From NCBI GenBank assembly GCA_028277585.1, contig JANQFY010000002.1, forward strand, positions 1 to 52,918: a stretch of 52,918 nt of DNA, read 5' to 3'. A program made the translations under genes and the position numbers. Position 1 is the first letter of the stretch. Each line of letters starts with the position of its first letter. The stretch is from Sedimentisphaerales bacterium (GTDB lineage: Bacteria; Planctomycetota; Phycisphaerae; Sedimentisphaerales; Anaerobacaceae). The notes beneath the pieces were generated by a model. The model was given only the letters and a program-made list of their open reading frames with translations. It was not told the origin of the DNA and made no database searches. Positions 19,825 to 29,393 of the stretch are shown here, in pieces.

Positions 19825-21186
19825 TCAGACGGTGAAGTCCTCGGGCTTGAACTGGAGTTTGCGCCCCGCCTCGGCGGCTTCGTTGACTTTCAGCACTGTC
19901 ACCGCCGTCTCGTAACCCACCTCGCCCGGACAGTTGAGCTTGGCCTTGCCTCGAATGGCGTCGAAGAAATTTTCCAGATGCGGCTGGTGCACCCGCTTGT
20001 CCATCACCACGGGCAACCGATAGGCGGGCGGCGGAACCGAATCGCGGACGTCCAGCGCCGCGCTCTCGGCCGCCGTCTCTTTCTTCTTCTCCTCTTCTAC
20101 GCGCTCGCCCAGATAGCCCTTGCGGGCCCACGCGTCCCACTTCTTCTCGTCCACCCACGTCTCGCGATAGATGCGCGACCGTGTCGCGCGCTCGGAGATC
20201 AGGAGTGTCCCTTCATGGCCCATGAACAGCTCGAAGTAGCCTTGCCCGCTGTTGGTGCTGATGGTCTGGTAGTACGCGCTGACCGGGCCCTGGGAGGTCT
20301 CGTACTCGTAGATCGCCATGACGGTGTCGTACCACTCGTGCGTCTTCTTGTCGTAGTAGTTGGTGCGCCCGCTGGCGAGCACGGATGTGGGGTGGGCGTT
20401 GAGGAACCAGTTGTAGATATCGATCTGGTGCGAGCCCAGGTCGACGATGGGACCACCACCCAGCTTCCGATACCAGCGCCAGTTGCGCAGTTGGTGCATC
20501 GATTCGTAGCCGTATCGGTTCAACGTCGCCTCGTCGAGTTCCTTGTTCTTGGGGCAACCCAGCGGCGCGCTGACCGAGCGATTCCACTGCCCGTTGATCG
20601 AGGTAATCCGGCCCAGCAGTTTCGCTTCGGTCAGGAGCTTCTCACGGCAAAACGTGTAGTTCGGATTGCTCCGCCGTTGATGGCCGATCTGCAAGAGCTT
20701 GCCCGTCTTGCGAGCGGCGCGGACCATCGCGGCCGCGCCGCTCAAGGTGTTGGACATTTCCTTCTCGCAGTAGACATGCAACCCCGCGTTGAGACAGGCG
20801 ACGGTATGCTCGGCGTGCCAGCAATCGGGACTGGCGACTAGAACGGCATCGAGCCCCTTCTCCTTCTCGAGCATCTCGCGGTAGTCCTCGTACTTGGCGT
20901 GCCCGTGCCGGTAGGCGCGAAGCCGGCCCGCGACCCACTTGCGGTTGTAGGGCCAGATGTCACAGACCGCCTGGAAGCGCACGTCTGGAATCCGCCGCGT
21001 CGTCTCCATCAGGACCTTGCCCTGTTCACCGGCCCCGATGAGCGCGACATTGATGACGTCTTGCTTACCCGCGCTGGCTGCTGATCCGCTGACCATCGGT
21101 CCGAAGGCCAGTGCCGCTCCTGTTCCGGCCGCCGACTGCAGGAAGCGGCGCCGGTTCAATCCTTGGTTTGATTCGCTCGTCTTCAT
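19825..21186 (-). CDS. Secreted Gfo/Idh/MocA-family oxidoreductase
   Basis: A 453-residue paralogue of the adjacent protein. Tat signal NRRRFLQSAAGTGAALAFG (11-29), Rossmann motif LIGAGEQG (49-56), and catalytic segment CEKEMSN (140-146) in which Lys142 is kept but the usual Pro is Glu. SHQIDIYNWFL corresponds to the substrate-side helix. A charged insertion near residues 378-395 (ERVEEEKKKETAAE) is specific to this copy. AAGGAG precedes ATG 21186. Probably oxidises or epimerises a sugar derivative in the periplasm; the substrate is unknown. Confidence 0.88.
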   Translation of the reverse strand: MKTSESNQGLNRRRFLQSAAGTGAALAFGPMVSGSAASAGKQDVINVALIGAGEQGKVLMETTRRIPDVRFQAVCDIWPYNRKWVAGRLRAYRHGHAKYEDYREMLEKEKGLDAVLVASPDCWHAEHTVACLNAGLHVYCEKEMSNTLSGAAAMVRAARKTGKLLQIGHQRRSNPNYTFCREKLLTEAKLLGRITSINGQWNRSVSAPLGCPKNKELDEATLNRYGYESMHQLRNWRWYRKLGGGPIVDLGSHQIDIYNWFLNAHPTSVLASGRTNYYDKKTHEWYDTVMAIYEYETSQGPVSAYYQTISTNSGQGYFELFMGHEGTLLISERATRSRIYRETWVDEKKWDAWARKGYLGERVEEEKKKETAAESAALDVRDSVPPPAYRLPVVMDKRVHQPHLENFFDAIRGKAKLNCPGEVGYETAVTVLKVNEAAEAGRKLQFKPEDFTV

Positions 21187-21390
21187 GGTTCGCTCCTTTT
21201 CCGCTTGCGGGCGGACGGGGCGCCCTGGCGGCGCACCGGGTCCGCTCTGATGGCAACGGGAGTTTCCGACTCAAGCGATCGCTCATGAAGCCGCGATGTC
21301 CTGCGGTTCTACCAGCACAGTTGCGCGGGCAATGGAGATGTTACACTGAATTGACCAGGGCTGTGCTTATCGGCAGGACTGTGACCGTAG

Positions 21391-21515
21391 ATATTGTCAT
21401 TCCCGCGCAGGCCGGAATCCAGATATTCGAGGTGCTCTGTGGATCTCTGGCGGTATCGTCCGCCAGGCCAACTGGGCGCGGTTCTGTGGATTCCTGCCTG
21501 CGCAGGAATGACAAA
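21391..21515. repeat. BIME-like element, ATTCCCGCG core, copy 3
   Basis: The inverse pair ATTCCCGCGCAGGCCGGAAT (21399-21418) and ATTCCTGCCTGCGCAGGAAT (21490-21509). The right part, GCGGTTCTGTGGATTCCTGC, is identical to that at 29339-29358. The region 21187-21613 has no gene. Confidence 0.75.
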
Positions 21516-21520
21516 GGCGG

Positions 21521-21605
21521 GTGGCAGCGTCAAGCGCAGCTTGGCGATGGCGACATGCAAGAGCCCGGCGACCATCGCCAAGGCCTTCGGCCTTGACGCT
21601 GCCAC
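21521..21605. repeat. Long inverted repeat downstream of miaA
   Basis: GTGGCAGCGTCAAG (21521-21534) is the exact reverse complement of CTTGACGCTGCCAC (21592-21605), and GGCGATGG / CCATCGCC form an inner stem. It starts 9 nt after the miaA stop codon. It may act as a 3' transcript hairpin, although no T-run follows, and may itself be a dispersed repeat. Confidence 0.7.
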
Positions 21606-21613
21606 GCGCAGCT

Positions 21614-22540
<927 letters not shown>

Positions 22541-22634
22541 AATTTCCTGCAATATTCCGAGTAGACAGGTATAATACAACATTCGTGACGTGTTCGCAAA
22601 AAGCCCGGGGATAACGCTGATTCGTTGACAAGGC

Positions 22635-23540
22635 ATGCCAGGTATAACGCCTCCAGATCCTGATATAAGCACTCTTCTGAACGATAAGCTCCCCGTCGTC
22701 AATGAGACCCTCACGCGCCTGCTGGCCGAGCAGACACAGATCGAGCCCGACCTTAAGAAGGCTCTGGCGTACACCCTCGACGCACCGGGCAAGCGCATTC
22801 GCTCGGTCCTGTTGCTCTGGTGTTGCGAACTGATCGCCGGGTCGGAGAATTCCGATTCGCGCGTCGCCGCCGCGGCGATCGAGATCGTCCATACCTATTC
22901 GCTGGTTCATGACGACTTGCCCGCGATGGACGACGACGATCTGCGGCGGGGCCGGCCCACCTGTCACAAGGCTTTCGACGAAGCGACGGCGATTCTAACG
23001 GGCGACGCCCTGTTGACTCTGGCGTTTGAACTGCTCGCGACACGGGTCGCGAGCCCCGCGCTGGCGGTCAAGCTGATCACGGAGCTGGCCCAGGCCTGCG
23101 GCCCGGCCGGCATGATCGCCGGGCAGATGGCCGACCTGCGAGCCGAGAACACCGCCGGGACGATCGAAGGATTGGAATACATCCACATCAACAAGACCGC
23201 CAAGATGTTCCGCGCCGCCACCGTCATGGGCGGGCTCTGCGGCGGCGCGACCGATGAGCAACTCGAGGCCCTCTCGCAGTACGGCATGAAGATCGGCCTG
23301 GGGTTCCAGATCGCCGATGACATTCTCGACGTCAGTGCCTCCAGCGAGCAATTGGGCAAGACGGCCGGCAAAGACGTCGAAGCGGCCAAGTGCACCTATC
23401 CAGCCCTGGTCGGCATCGAGAAGTCGAAAGAGCTGGAGCGCACGCTGGCGAACGAGGCGATCGACGTCCTCTCCGGATTCGGCGATTCGGGCGATCGCCT
23501 GCGTCAGTTGGCGCTGGCCCTGCTCGAACGCACGAAATAG
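22635..23540 (+). CDS. ispA: Farnesyl/geranyl diphosphate synthase
   Basis: A 301-residue trans-prenyltransferase. The first aspartate-rich motif is DDLPAMD (93-99) in VHDDLPAMDDDDLRRGRPTCHK. The second is DDILD (228-232) in GFQIADDILDVSAS. GQMADL and HINKTAKMF are in place. The insertion within the first motif is typical of bacterial IspA. It condenses IPP with DMAPP and GPP. The ribosome binding site before ATG 22635 is weak (GACAAGG). Divergently placed from miaA. Confidence 0.93.
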   Translation: MPGITPPDPDISTLLNDKLPVVNETLTRLLAEQTQIEPDLKKALAYTLDAPGKRIRSVLLLWCCELIAGSENSDSRVAAAAIEIVHTYSLVHDDLPAMDDDDLRRGRPTCHKAFDEATAILTGDALLTLAFELLATRVASPALAVKLITELAQACGPAGMIAGQMADLRAENTAGTIEGLEYIHINKTAKMFRAATVMGGLCGGATDEQLEALSQYGMKIGLGFQIADDILDVSASSEQLGKTAGKDVEAAKCTYPALVGIEKSKELERTLANEAIDVLSGFGDSGDRLRQLALALLERTK

Positions 23541-23843
23541 TTGATTTCAGGCCAGGCGGCTCCCGCAGCGCATCGGATCCTCTTTTTTTCCATTTCGCCG
23601 CAGATTTTTCGCTCTCACCCGCATTGTCACTCTTGATACTGATAAGGGGCATCGTCTGAGGACGGTTCTCAGGGCCCGCTGCAGCACTACCGAAAAAATG
23701 TCCCGCGCCATACTGATAGAGCCTTCGCGGCCGATAACATGTCAATCCCCGTCTCCATACCCGGTCTTAAGAGCCGCCAAATTCGTTAAGGAAAAAACCC
23801 ATGCGCCGTCGATAGGGCTCAACAGATCTTTGAAGGAAACGCT
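23541..23843. other. Intergenic region upstream of small ORF
   Basis: No gene recognised. It includes a T-run (23583-23589), a short C/A-rich segment and GGAAAAAACCC about 50 nt before the 23844 gene. It presumably carries that gene's promoter, which I cannot place with confidence, and I recognise no riboswitch. Confidence 0.3.
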
Positions 23844-24056
23844 ATGAGAACATGGATGTTTGTCGCTGAAGTCTTCTGGCTGGTCCTTGGCCTGTGCCCA
23901 TCTCCGCCCTCGGCGGAACGATCATACGACTACAACCTACGCACTAGCCAACCAACAACCAGAACACCGAACAAGGACGTTCAAACCTGGACTGCACTGG
24001 GGCTCATCCGACCCCCGCCTCTAGGGCACCTGAGCACATCCATGACAATCAAGTAG
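23844..24056 (+). CDS. Small secreted-peptide candidate, unknown
   Basis: A 70-residue protein with signal-peptide-like N-terminus (MRTWMFVAEVFWLVLGLC, then PSPPSAE as a possible cleavage region). The mature part is short, hydrophilic and threonine/proline-rich. GAAGGAAA lies 5 nt before the ATG, and a strong intrinsic terminator begins 25 nt after the stop. This suggests an independently transcribed small gene. No family is recognised. It could also be a regulatory RNA with an incidental frame. Confidence 0.5.
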   Translation: MRTWMFVAEVFWLVLGLCPSPPSAERSYDYNLRTSQPTTRTPNKDVQTWTALGLIRPPPLGHLSTSMTIK

Positions 24057-24081
24057 CATGTATGACGATTACAAGCCAACA

Positions 24082-24114
24082 GGCCATAAGCTAGCCACTT
24101 ATGGCCTTCTTTTA
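24082..24114 (+). terminator. Rho-independent terminator
   Basis: GGCCATAAG (24082-24090), a 7-nt loop, and CTTATGGCC (24098-24106) make a perfect 9-bp stem followed by TTCTTTTA. It could also serve the minus-strand glyA whose stop is at 24161, though the T-run orientation favours the plus strand. Confidence 0.8.
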
Positions 24115-24160
24115 TGCGCTACACGGCGCGGGGTTGAGCCACTGGGCACGTAGCCCGCGA

Positions 24161-25579
24161 CTAGCGAAGCGGAAAGCGACTGCAGAGTTGCTGGACGCGT
24201 TGGCGGGTCTCGGCTTGGAGGGTCTCGTCGAGGCGGTAGTGCTTCGGGTCCCGGATCTCGACCTGGCGCAGGACGGTGTCGAGCAGGCGGGCGATCTCTT
24301 CCATCTGGGCCGGGGTCATGCCGTTGCGGGTGACGATCGGCGTGCCCAGCCGCATCCCGCTGGTGACGCGGGCGTTCTGCGTGTCGTAGGGCAAGCGGTT
24401 CATGTTGATGGTGATCCCGCAGTCCTCGAGGCAATGCTGAGCGATCAGGCCGGTGAGCCCCTCGCGGAAGTGTGCTACATTGACCAGGAACATGTGGTTG
24501 TCCGTCCCGCCGGTCAGGACCTCGTAGCCCAGCCGAGCGAACGCCGCGGCCAGTACGTGGGCGTTCTCGATGATCTTGAACTGTCGGCTCCGGTACTCGG
24601 GTGACATCATTTCGCGGAAGAAGACCGCCTTGGCGGCGATGTTGTTCAGATAGGGTGTCCCCTGAAAGCCCGGGAAGGTCGTCTTCTCGATGCGCTCCCA
24701 GAGCGGGACGGTCTTCTTGCCCGCTTGGATGGGCGTCTCGAAATCGCGTCCCATGAGGATCAATCCCCCGCGTGGGCCGCCCGGCTTGTACGTGCTCGTC
24801 GTGGTGAAGTGAGCCGCGTCGACGGGCGAGGGATGCGCCCCGGCCGCGATCAGGCCCGAGATGTGCGAGACATCCGCCAGCAGAAACGCGCCGACCTCAT
24901 CGGCGATCGCGCGGAAGCGGGCGAAGTCGATCGTTCGCGCATACGCGCTGGCCCCGCAAATGATCAGCTTGGGTCGGAACCGCCGCGCCTGTTCGGCGAT
25001 CGCGTCGTAATCCAGCCGGAAGCTCGTCGGGTCCACGCGATATTGCTCGATCTCGAAGAAGTGGCCCGCGAAGGCCACGGGCGCGCCGTGGGAGACGTGT
25101 CCACCCTGGTCCATCGCCTGGCTGAGGACACGGTCCCCACTCTGAAGAATCGCGGTCAGGACGATCTGGTTGGCGCTGGTGCCCGAGTGGGGCTGGACGT
25201 TGGCATAATGGGCGCCGAAGACCCGCTTGGCCCGTTCGATCGCGAGCGTTTCGAGACTGTCGACGACTTCGCAACCCCCATGAAAACGGGCGCCGACGAA
25301 GCCCTCGGTCGTCTTGTTCTGCACGACGTTGCCCAGCGCCGCCAGTACGGCGCGGGAGCACTGGTTCTCAGCCGCGATCAGTTGCAGCGTGTTCTGGAGG
25401 CGATCGTACTCGGCGTCGATGAGTCGGTGGACCTCGGCATCGGCGCGTTCGAGCGCCTGAGGCAACCGATCATGGTACGTGGTGCTGCTGGAAGCCGACT
25501 GACCGACCGGTCTGAGAGTCTCGTAATTGGTCTTGCTGCCGCGCTTGAGCGCCTGGCTCGCGTGTTTTTCAACTAGCAT
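24161..25579 (-). CDS. glyA: Serine hydroxymethyltransferase
   Basis: A 472-residue PLP enzyme interconverting serine and glycine with tetrahydrofolate. It shows LQLIAAENQCSRAVLAALG, the family's NKTTEGFVGARFHGG region, QPHSGTSANQIVL, DVSHISGLIAAG, GFQGTPYLNNIAAKAVFF and the C-terminal VTSGMRLGTP. The PLP-lysine region reads TTTSTYKPGGPRGG instead of the common TTTTHKTLRGPRGG, a noticeable divergence. About 35 extra residues precede the conserved N-terminus. GAAGG upstream of ATG 25579 supports the start. Confidence 0.92.
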   Translation of the reverse strand: MLVEKHASQALKRGSKTNYETLRPVGQSASSSTTYHDRLPQALERADAEVHRLIDAEYDRLQNTLQLIAAENQCSRAVLAALGNVVQNKTTEGFVGARFHGGCEVVDSLETLAIERAKRVFGAHYANVQPHSGTSANQIVLTAILQSGDRVLSQAMDQGGHVSHGAPVAFAGHFFEIEQYRVDPTSFRLDYDAIAEQARRFRPKLIICGASAYARTIDFARFRAIADEVGAFLLADVSHISGLIAAGAHPSPVDAAHFTTTSTYKPGGPRGGLILMGRDFETPIQAGKKTVPLWERIEKTTFPGFQGTPYLNNIAAKAVFFREMMSPEYRSRQFKIIENAHVLAAAFARLGYEVLTGGTDNHMFLVNVAHFREGLTGLIAQHCLEDCGITINMNRLPYDTQNARVTSGMRLGTPIVTRNGMTPAQMEEIARLLDTVLRQVEIRDPKHYRLDETLQAETRQRVQQLCSRFPLR

Positions 25580-25656
25580 GGGAAACCTTCAAGTCCGTTC
25601 TCCGGTTGCGGAAATTACACCCTTTCTCCCTGGTATTATCGGCACAACCGGCCCGG

Positions 25657-27783
25657 CTAGTTGAATAAACCGCCAATTGTTCGGACGATATCGTTGAACG
25701 TCACGTAGAGCAGCAGACTGCCCACCACGAGCCAGCCGGCGTAGGCGAGGATGCCCTGTGCTTTCTCGCTGAGAGCCGAGCCCTTGATCTTCTCGATGAG
25801 CATGAGCACGATGAGCCCGCCGTCGAAGGGGGGCATGGGCATGAGGTTCAGCACGGCGATGCTCGCGCTGATCAGGCCCAGGAAGAAGGCGTAGTAGACC
25901 AGGGGGCGGCCTTGGACGATCTGGTAGCTCGAGACCACGATTCCGACCGGACCCATGAGCAGCTTGGGACTGATCAGGCCGGAGACCAGTTGCTTCAGCG
26001 TGATGTAGGTTTGCACGACGAAGACCACCGTCTTGCGGTATCCCATGCCGATCGCTTCGATGGGAGTGTCGGCCTTATAGAGACGCTCCAGCGGGCCGAA
26101 GGGCAAGACCTCGCCCAGCATCGATTGGACGGTGACGGCGCCCTCGTCTTGAGCGACCTGCAGGGTCACGAGGCCTTCGGTGGTCTCGTCCAGGCGGTAC
26201 TGCAGCCGAACGGATTGGCCGTCCCAGCGACGCACCTCGGCGATGATGTCGGAGAAGTCCGAGACGGGTTTGTCGTTGACGGCGGTGATGGTCGCGCCGC
26301 GCGGGATGTCCAGTTTCGCCGGGCCGTCGGGGACGGAGATTGTCTTGGCGACGACCGGGTGCTCGGCGTCCAGAGCCGGGCTGAAACCGACGACGACGCG
26401 CTCGCTGCCCGGGTCGCGCCGGGGCGTGACCGTGATCGTCACGGGGCGCTCCACGCCGTTCGAATCCGCGCGCAGCACCTGGATTGTCAGCGGTTTGTCC
26501 TCAAACGCTTCGGTGACCTCGCGCAGCTCGGCGTAGGTCGGGTTCTCGACGTCGCCGATAGCAAGGATGATATCGTTGTCCTGCAGGCGCGCCGTATTGG
26601 GGTCGCCTGTCTGCATCTCGGGATCTATGCCTCCGGGCAAGACCCGCAGTCGGGGCACGATCGAATAGATATGAGCGAGATCCGTTTCGGCTTCTCCTTC
26701 GCCGTCGGTGCAGGCCCACGCGAGCGGCAGGCTCGCTTCGACGGGTTCCGTCGTTCCGTCGGCGCCCGGGCGTTCCACGGTCACAGCGATGCTGGACGCG
26801 GGCGTGTTCCGCGCGATCTCCTCGAACTGCCAGTGCCCCGCGATCGGCTGACCGTTGACGGCGGTCACCGTATCGCCCGGCTGCAGTCCCGTTCGGTCGC
26901 GCAGCGCGTTCGGGTCCTTGATCGGGGCCAGCGTCAGGCTCTGGGCCGCGACGATTCCGAACTGGCGCATCTGTCCATCCGGCGTCTTCTCGGCGACCAG
27001 GGACATCTCCTCGATGGGCCCGTCGCCGCGGCGCTGCACCTTCACGGCAATCGCTTCATCACGACCCGACAGCGCGGCGGCCAGCGTGATGCTGCTGAAA
27101 TCGAGATTGTCGGTCTTGCCGTCGATCTCGATCAGTTCATCACCGGCCTGCAGACCGGCGCGCGCGGCCGGCGAATCGGCGACCACCCTGCCGATGATGG
27201 CCGGCTGGAAGTCAATGCCGACCAGGAACACGGTCATCAGGATGATCGCGGCGCTGATGATGTTGAACGTCACGCCGGCCGCGATGACGGCGATCCGAAT
27301 GCCGATCGGCTTGTTGGCGAACGATCGCGCGTCGTCGATCTGCTTGACCGGACCGACGTCCTCCTGGCCCAGCAGCTTGACGTACCCGCCGAACGGGATC
27401 AGACCAATGCGATACTCGGTGTCACTGGCTTTGCCGCCTTTGCCGAACATGAACGTCATGCCGCCCTCGTCCGGCTCTTCGTCCTCTTTGGCGAACAGCA
27501 TGGGCAGGATGCGGAGCCGCGTGCCGTTCTCGGTCCGCTGGAGGCCCACCAGCGTCGGGGGCATCCCGATCGAGAACCCTTCGACCTTGATCCCGCCGAT
27601 CTTGGCGACGATGAAGTGTCCGAACTCGTGGATCAGGACGACCGACCCGAACCCGATCAGCGTGATGGCGACGTTGCCGGCCACGCTGAGATGCTTGACG
27701 ATGAGGTAAATGACGACGGCCAGAACCGCCATCCAGAAAACGCCCCCGAAAACCTTGTTTGACGAGCTTCCGTTCTTCGACAT
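25657..27783 (-). CDS. rseP: RseP-type site-2 intramembrane metalloprotease, enlarged PDZ region
   Basis: About 708 residues, against roughly 450 in E. coli RseP. The zinc motif HEFGH is at 52-56 in a membrane helix. The second catalytic segment NLMPMPPFDGG and the GPVGIVVSSYQIV region are near the C-terminus, followed by two more membrane helices. Between them lie several PDZ-like units (for example ADSPAARAGLQAGDELIEIDG, DRTGLQPGDTVTAVNGQPI, RLQDNDIILAIGD, PRGATITAVNDKPV). It cleaves membrane-bound anti-sigma factors or similar substrates. ATG 27783 is preferred over the TTG one codon upstream. It follows dxr by 93 nt, the arrangement seen in many bacteria. Confidence 0.93.
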   Translation of the reverse strand: MSKNGSSSNKVFGGVFWMAVLAVVIYLIVKHLSVAGNVAITLIGFGSVVLIHEFGHFIVAKIGGIKVEGFSIGMPPTLVGLQRTENGTRLRILPMLFAKEDEEPDEGGMTFMFGKGGKASDTEYRIGLIPFGGYVKLLGQEDVGPVKQIDDARSFANKPIGIRIAVIAAGVTFNIISAAIILMTVFLVGIDFQPAIIGRVVADSPAARAGLQAGDELIEIDGKTDNLDFSSITLAAALSGRDEAIAVKVQRRGDGPIEEMSLVAEKTPDGQMRQFGIVAAQSLTLAPIKDPNALRDRTGLQPGDTVTAVNGQPIAGHWQFEEIARNTPASSIAVTVERPGADGTTEPVEASLPLAWACTDGEGEAETDLAHIYSIVPRLRVLPGGIDPEMQTGDPNTARLQDNDIILAIGDVENPTYAELREVTEAFEDKPLTIQVLRADSNGVERPVTITVTPRRDPGSERVVVGFSPALDAEHPVVAKTISVPDGPAKLDIPRGATITAVNDKPVSDFSDIIAEVRRWDGQSVRLQYRLDETTEGLVTLQVAQDEGAVTVQSMLGEVLPFGPLERLYKADTPIEAIGMGYRKTVVFVVQTYITLKQLVSGLISPKLLMGPVGIVVSSYQIVQGRPLVYYAFFLGLISASIAVLNLMPMPPFDGGLIVLMLIEKIKGSALSEKAQGILAYAGWLVVGSLLLYVTFNDIVRTIGGLFN

Positions 27784-27876
27784 CAAGTAACTCCGACCCA
27801 GAGCGGGTTAATCCCTACTCAATCATTTTCGCTGACTCATCACCGCCGAACGCTATAGCCATCGGCCGGCGGTGTC

Positions 27877-29037
27877 TTATACTTTCTGTTTCACCCGATC
27901 GCTGACCTGCCGGCGCGCCCAGGCGTCGGCTTCGAGCAGTTCATCCAGCGTCGCGGTGCCGCGCACGTCGTGCTTGTCCAGGCAGTGTTCAACCAGCTCC
28001 ATGATCTGGAGGAAGCGAATGCGTTCGGCGAGGAAATTCTCGACCGCCGCTTCGTTGGCCGCGTTGAAGACCGCCGGGGCGGTTCCGCCTGTCTGCGCCA
28101 CCTCGTACGCCAGCGGCAGGGCCCGAAAGGTCTCGGCCGCGGGCCGCTCGAAGTGCAGCCGTCCGATCTCTTCGAGCCGCAAGGGTTTCGAGAGCCCGGC
28201 GACGCGCTTCGGGTACGTCAACGCGTACTGGATCGGCAGGCACATGTCCGGCTCGCCCAACTGCGCGATCACCGAGCCATCCACGAACTCGACGAGCGAA
28301 TGCACGATCGACTCGGGATGGATCAGGACCTCGACCGTCTCGACGGGAACGTCGAACAGCCACTTGGCTTCGATGACCTCCAGCGCCTTGTTCATCAGGG
28401 TCGCCGAGTCGATCGTGATCTTGGGCCCCATCTGCCAGGTCGGGTGCGCCAGCGCCTGTTCGCGCGTGACAGCCTCCAATTCCTGTCGTGTTGCGCCGCG
28501 GAAGGGCCCGCCCGAGCCGGTGAGCAGGATCTTGCTCACTTCGCTGGAGCGGCCCGACTGCATCGACTGAAAGACGGCCGAGTGTTCGCTGTCAACCGGT
28601 ACCAGCGTGCTGCCATTCTCACGTGCGACGCGGGTCAGCAATTCGCCCGCGACGACGAGCGGCTCTTTGTTCGCGATGGCTAGCCGCTTTCCCGACCGCG
28701 CCGCGGCCAGCGCCGAGGGCAAGCCGGCCGCGCCGACAACCGCCGTCAAGACGGTCTCGACCTGATCCGACTCGGCCAACTCGGTCAGACTCTCCGGGCC
28801 GGTCAGAATCTCGGTGTCGAGACCATCGACGAGGGCGCGGAACTCGGCGGCGCAGTCGCCATTAGCCAGCGCCACGAAACGGGGCCGATACCGGCGGGTC
28901 TGCTCGGCCAGCAGCTCGACGCTGCTGTGCGCGCTGAGGGCTACGACCTCGTAGTCCGGACCCAGGGCGTCGATCACTCGCAGAGCGTTCTGACCGATCG
29001 ACCCGGTCGATCCCAAGATGGCGATTCCCTGTGGCAT
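27877..29037 (-). CDS. dxr: 1-deoxy-D-xylulose 5-phosphate reductoisomerase
   Basis: A 386-residue enzyme, the second step of the MEP isoprenoid pathway. The NADPH-binding motif is AILGSTGSIGQNAL (residues 5-18). AIANKEPLVVAGEL (residues about 119-132), PVDSEHSAVFQ, LTGSGGPFRG and KITIDSATLMNKALEVIEA form the metal and substrate site. The ATG at 29037 gives the canonical N-terminus; a longer reading frame is not supported. Together with ispA it shows the cell uses the MEP route. Confidence 0.96.
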   Translation of the reverse strand: MPQGIAILGSTGSIGQNALRVIDALGPDYEVVALSAHSSVELLAEQTRRYRPRFVALANGDCAAEFRALVDGLDTEILTGPESLTELAESDQVETVLTAVVGAAGLPSALAAARSGKRLAIANKEPLVVAGELLTRVARENGSTLVPVDSEHSAVFQSMQSGRSSEVSKILLTGSGGPFRGATRQELEAVTREQALAHPTWQMGPKITIDSATLMNKALEVIEAKWLFDVPVETVEVLIHPESIVHSLVEFVDGSVIAQLGEPDMCLPIQYALTYPKRVAGLSKPLRLEEIGRLHFERPAAETFRALPLAYEVAQTGGTAPAVFNAANEAAVENFLAERIRFLQIMELVEHCLDKHDVRGTATLDELLEADAWARRQVSDRVKQKV

Positions 29038-29237
29038 AAGCGAATACTCAGCGTATTCCTCTCCCCGATTCCGGCTCCGCGAACGGCAGAGCACGGCGCG
29101 GCCGTCAACATACGACGCCCCTTGACGGGCATCTGAAAGATAAGGGCGATAGTATGCCGAGGATAGGTAAACTGTCAAGGCCAAAGAGCTTGCAGGCGTT
29201 TCGTATTGCGTCGTGCGGATTTAGGATTGCGGATTGG

Positions 29238-29380
29238 ACCATGACGATGGACTCTGTCATTCCCGCGCAGGCGGGAATCCAGGCTTTCGCGATGCTTCCT
29301 CGGTCTCTGGTTATATTGCGCTTGGGTTCAAGCGGCTGCGGTTCTGTGGATTCCTGCCTGCGCAGGAATGACAAGGCCGT
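29238..29380. repeat. BIME-like element, ATTCCCGCG core, copy 4
   Basis: Palindromes ATTCCCGCGCAGGCGGGAAT (29259-29278) and ATTCCTGCCTGCGCAGGAAT (29350-29369) in inverse arrangement, 71 nt apart. The left flank ACCATGACGATGGACTCTGT (29238-29257) resembles the reverse of the right flank at 10964-11180. It fills the gap 29038-29393, where no gene is seen. Confidence 0.78.
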
Positions 29381-29393
29381 AGAGCAAGAGCGT

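Noticed and set aside
25912-27762. 616-codon plus-strand frame opposite rseP
   Set aside because: Antisense to an RseP homologue with all catalytic motifs; no recognisable protein features.
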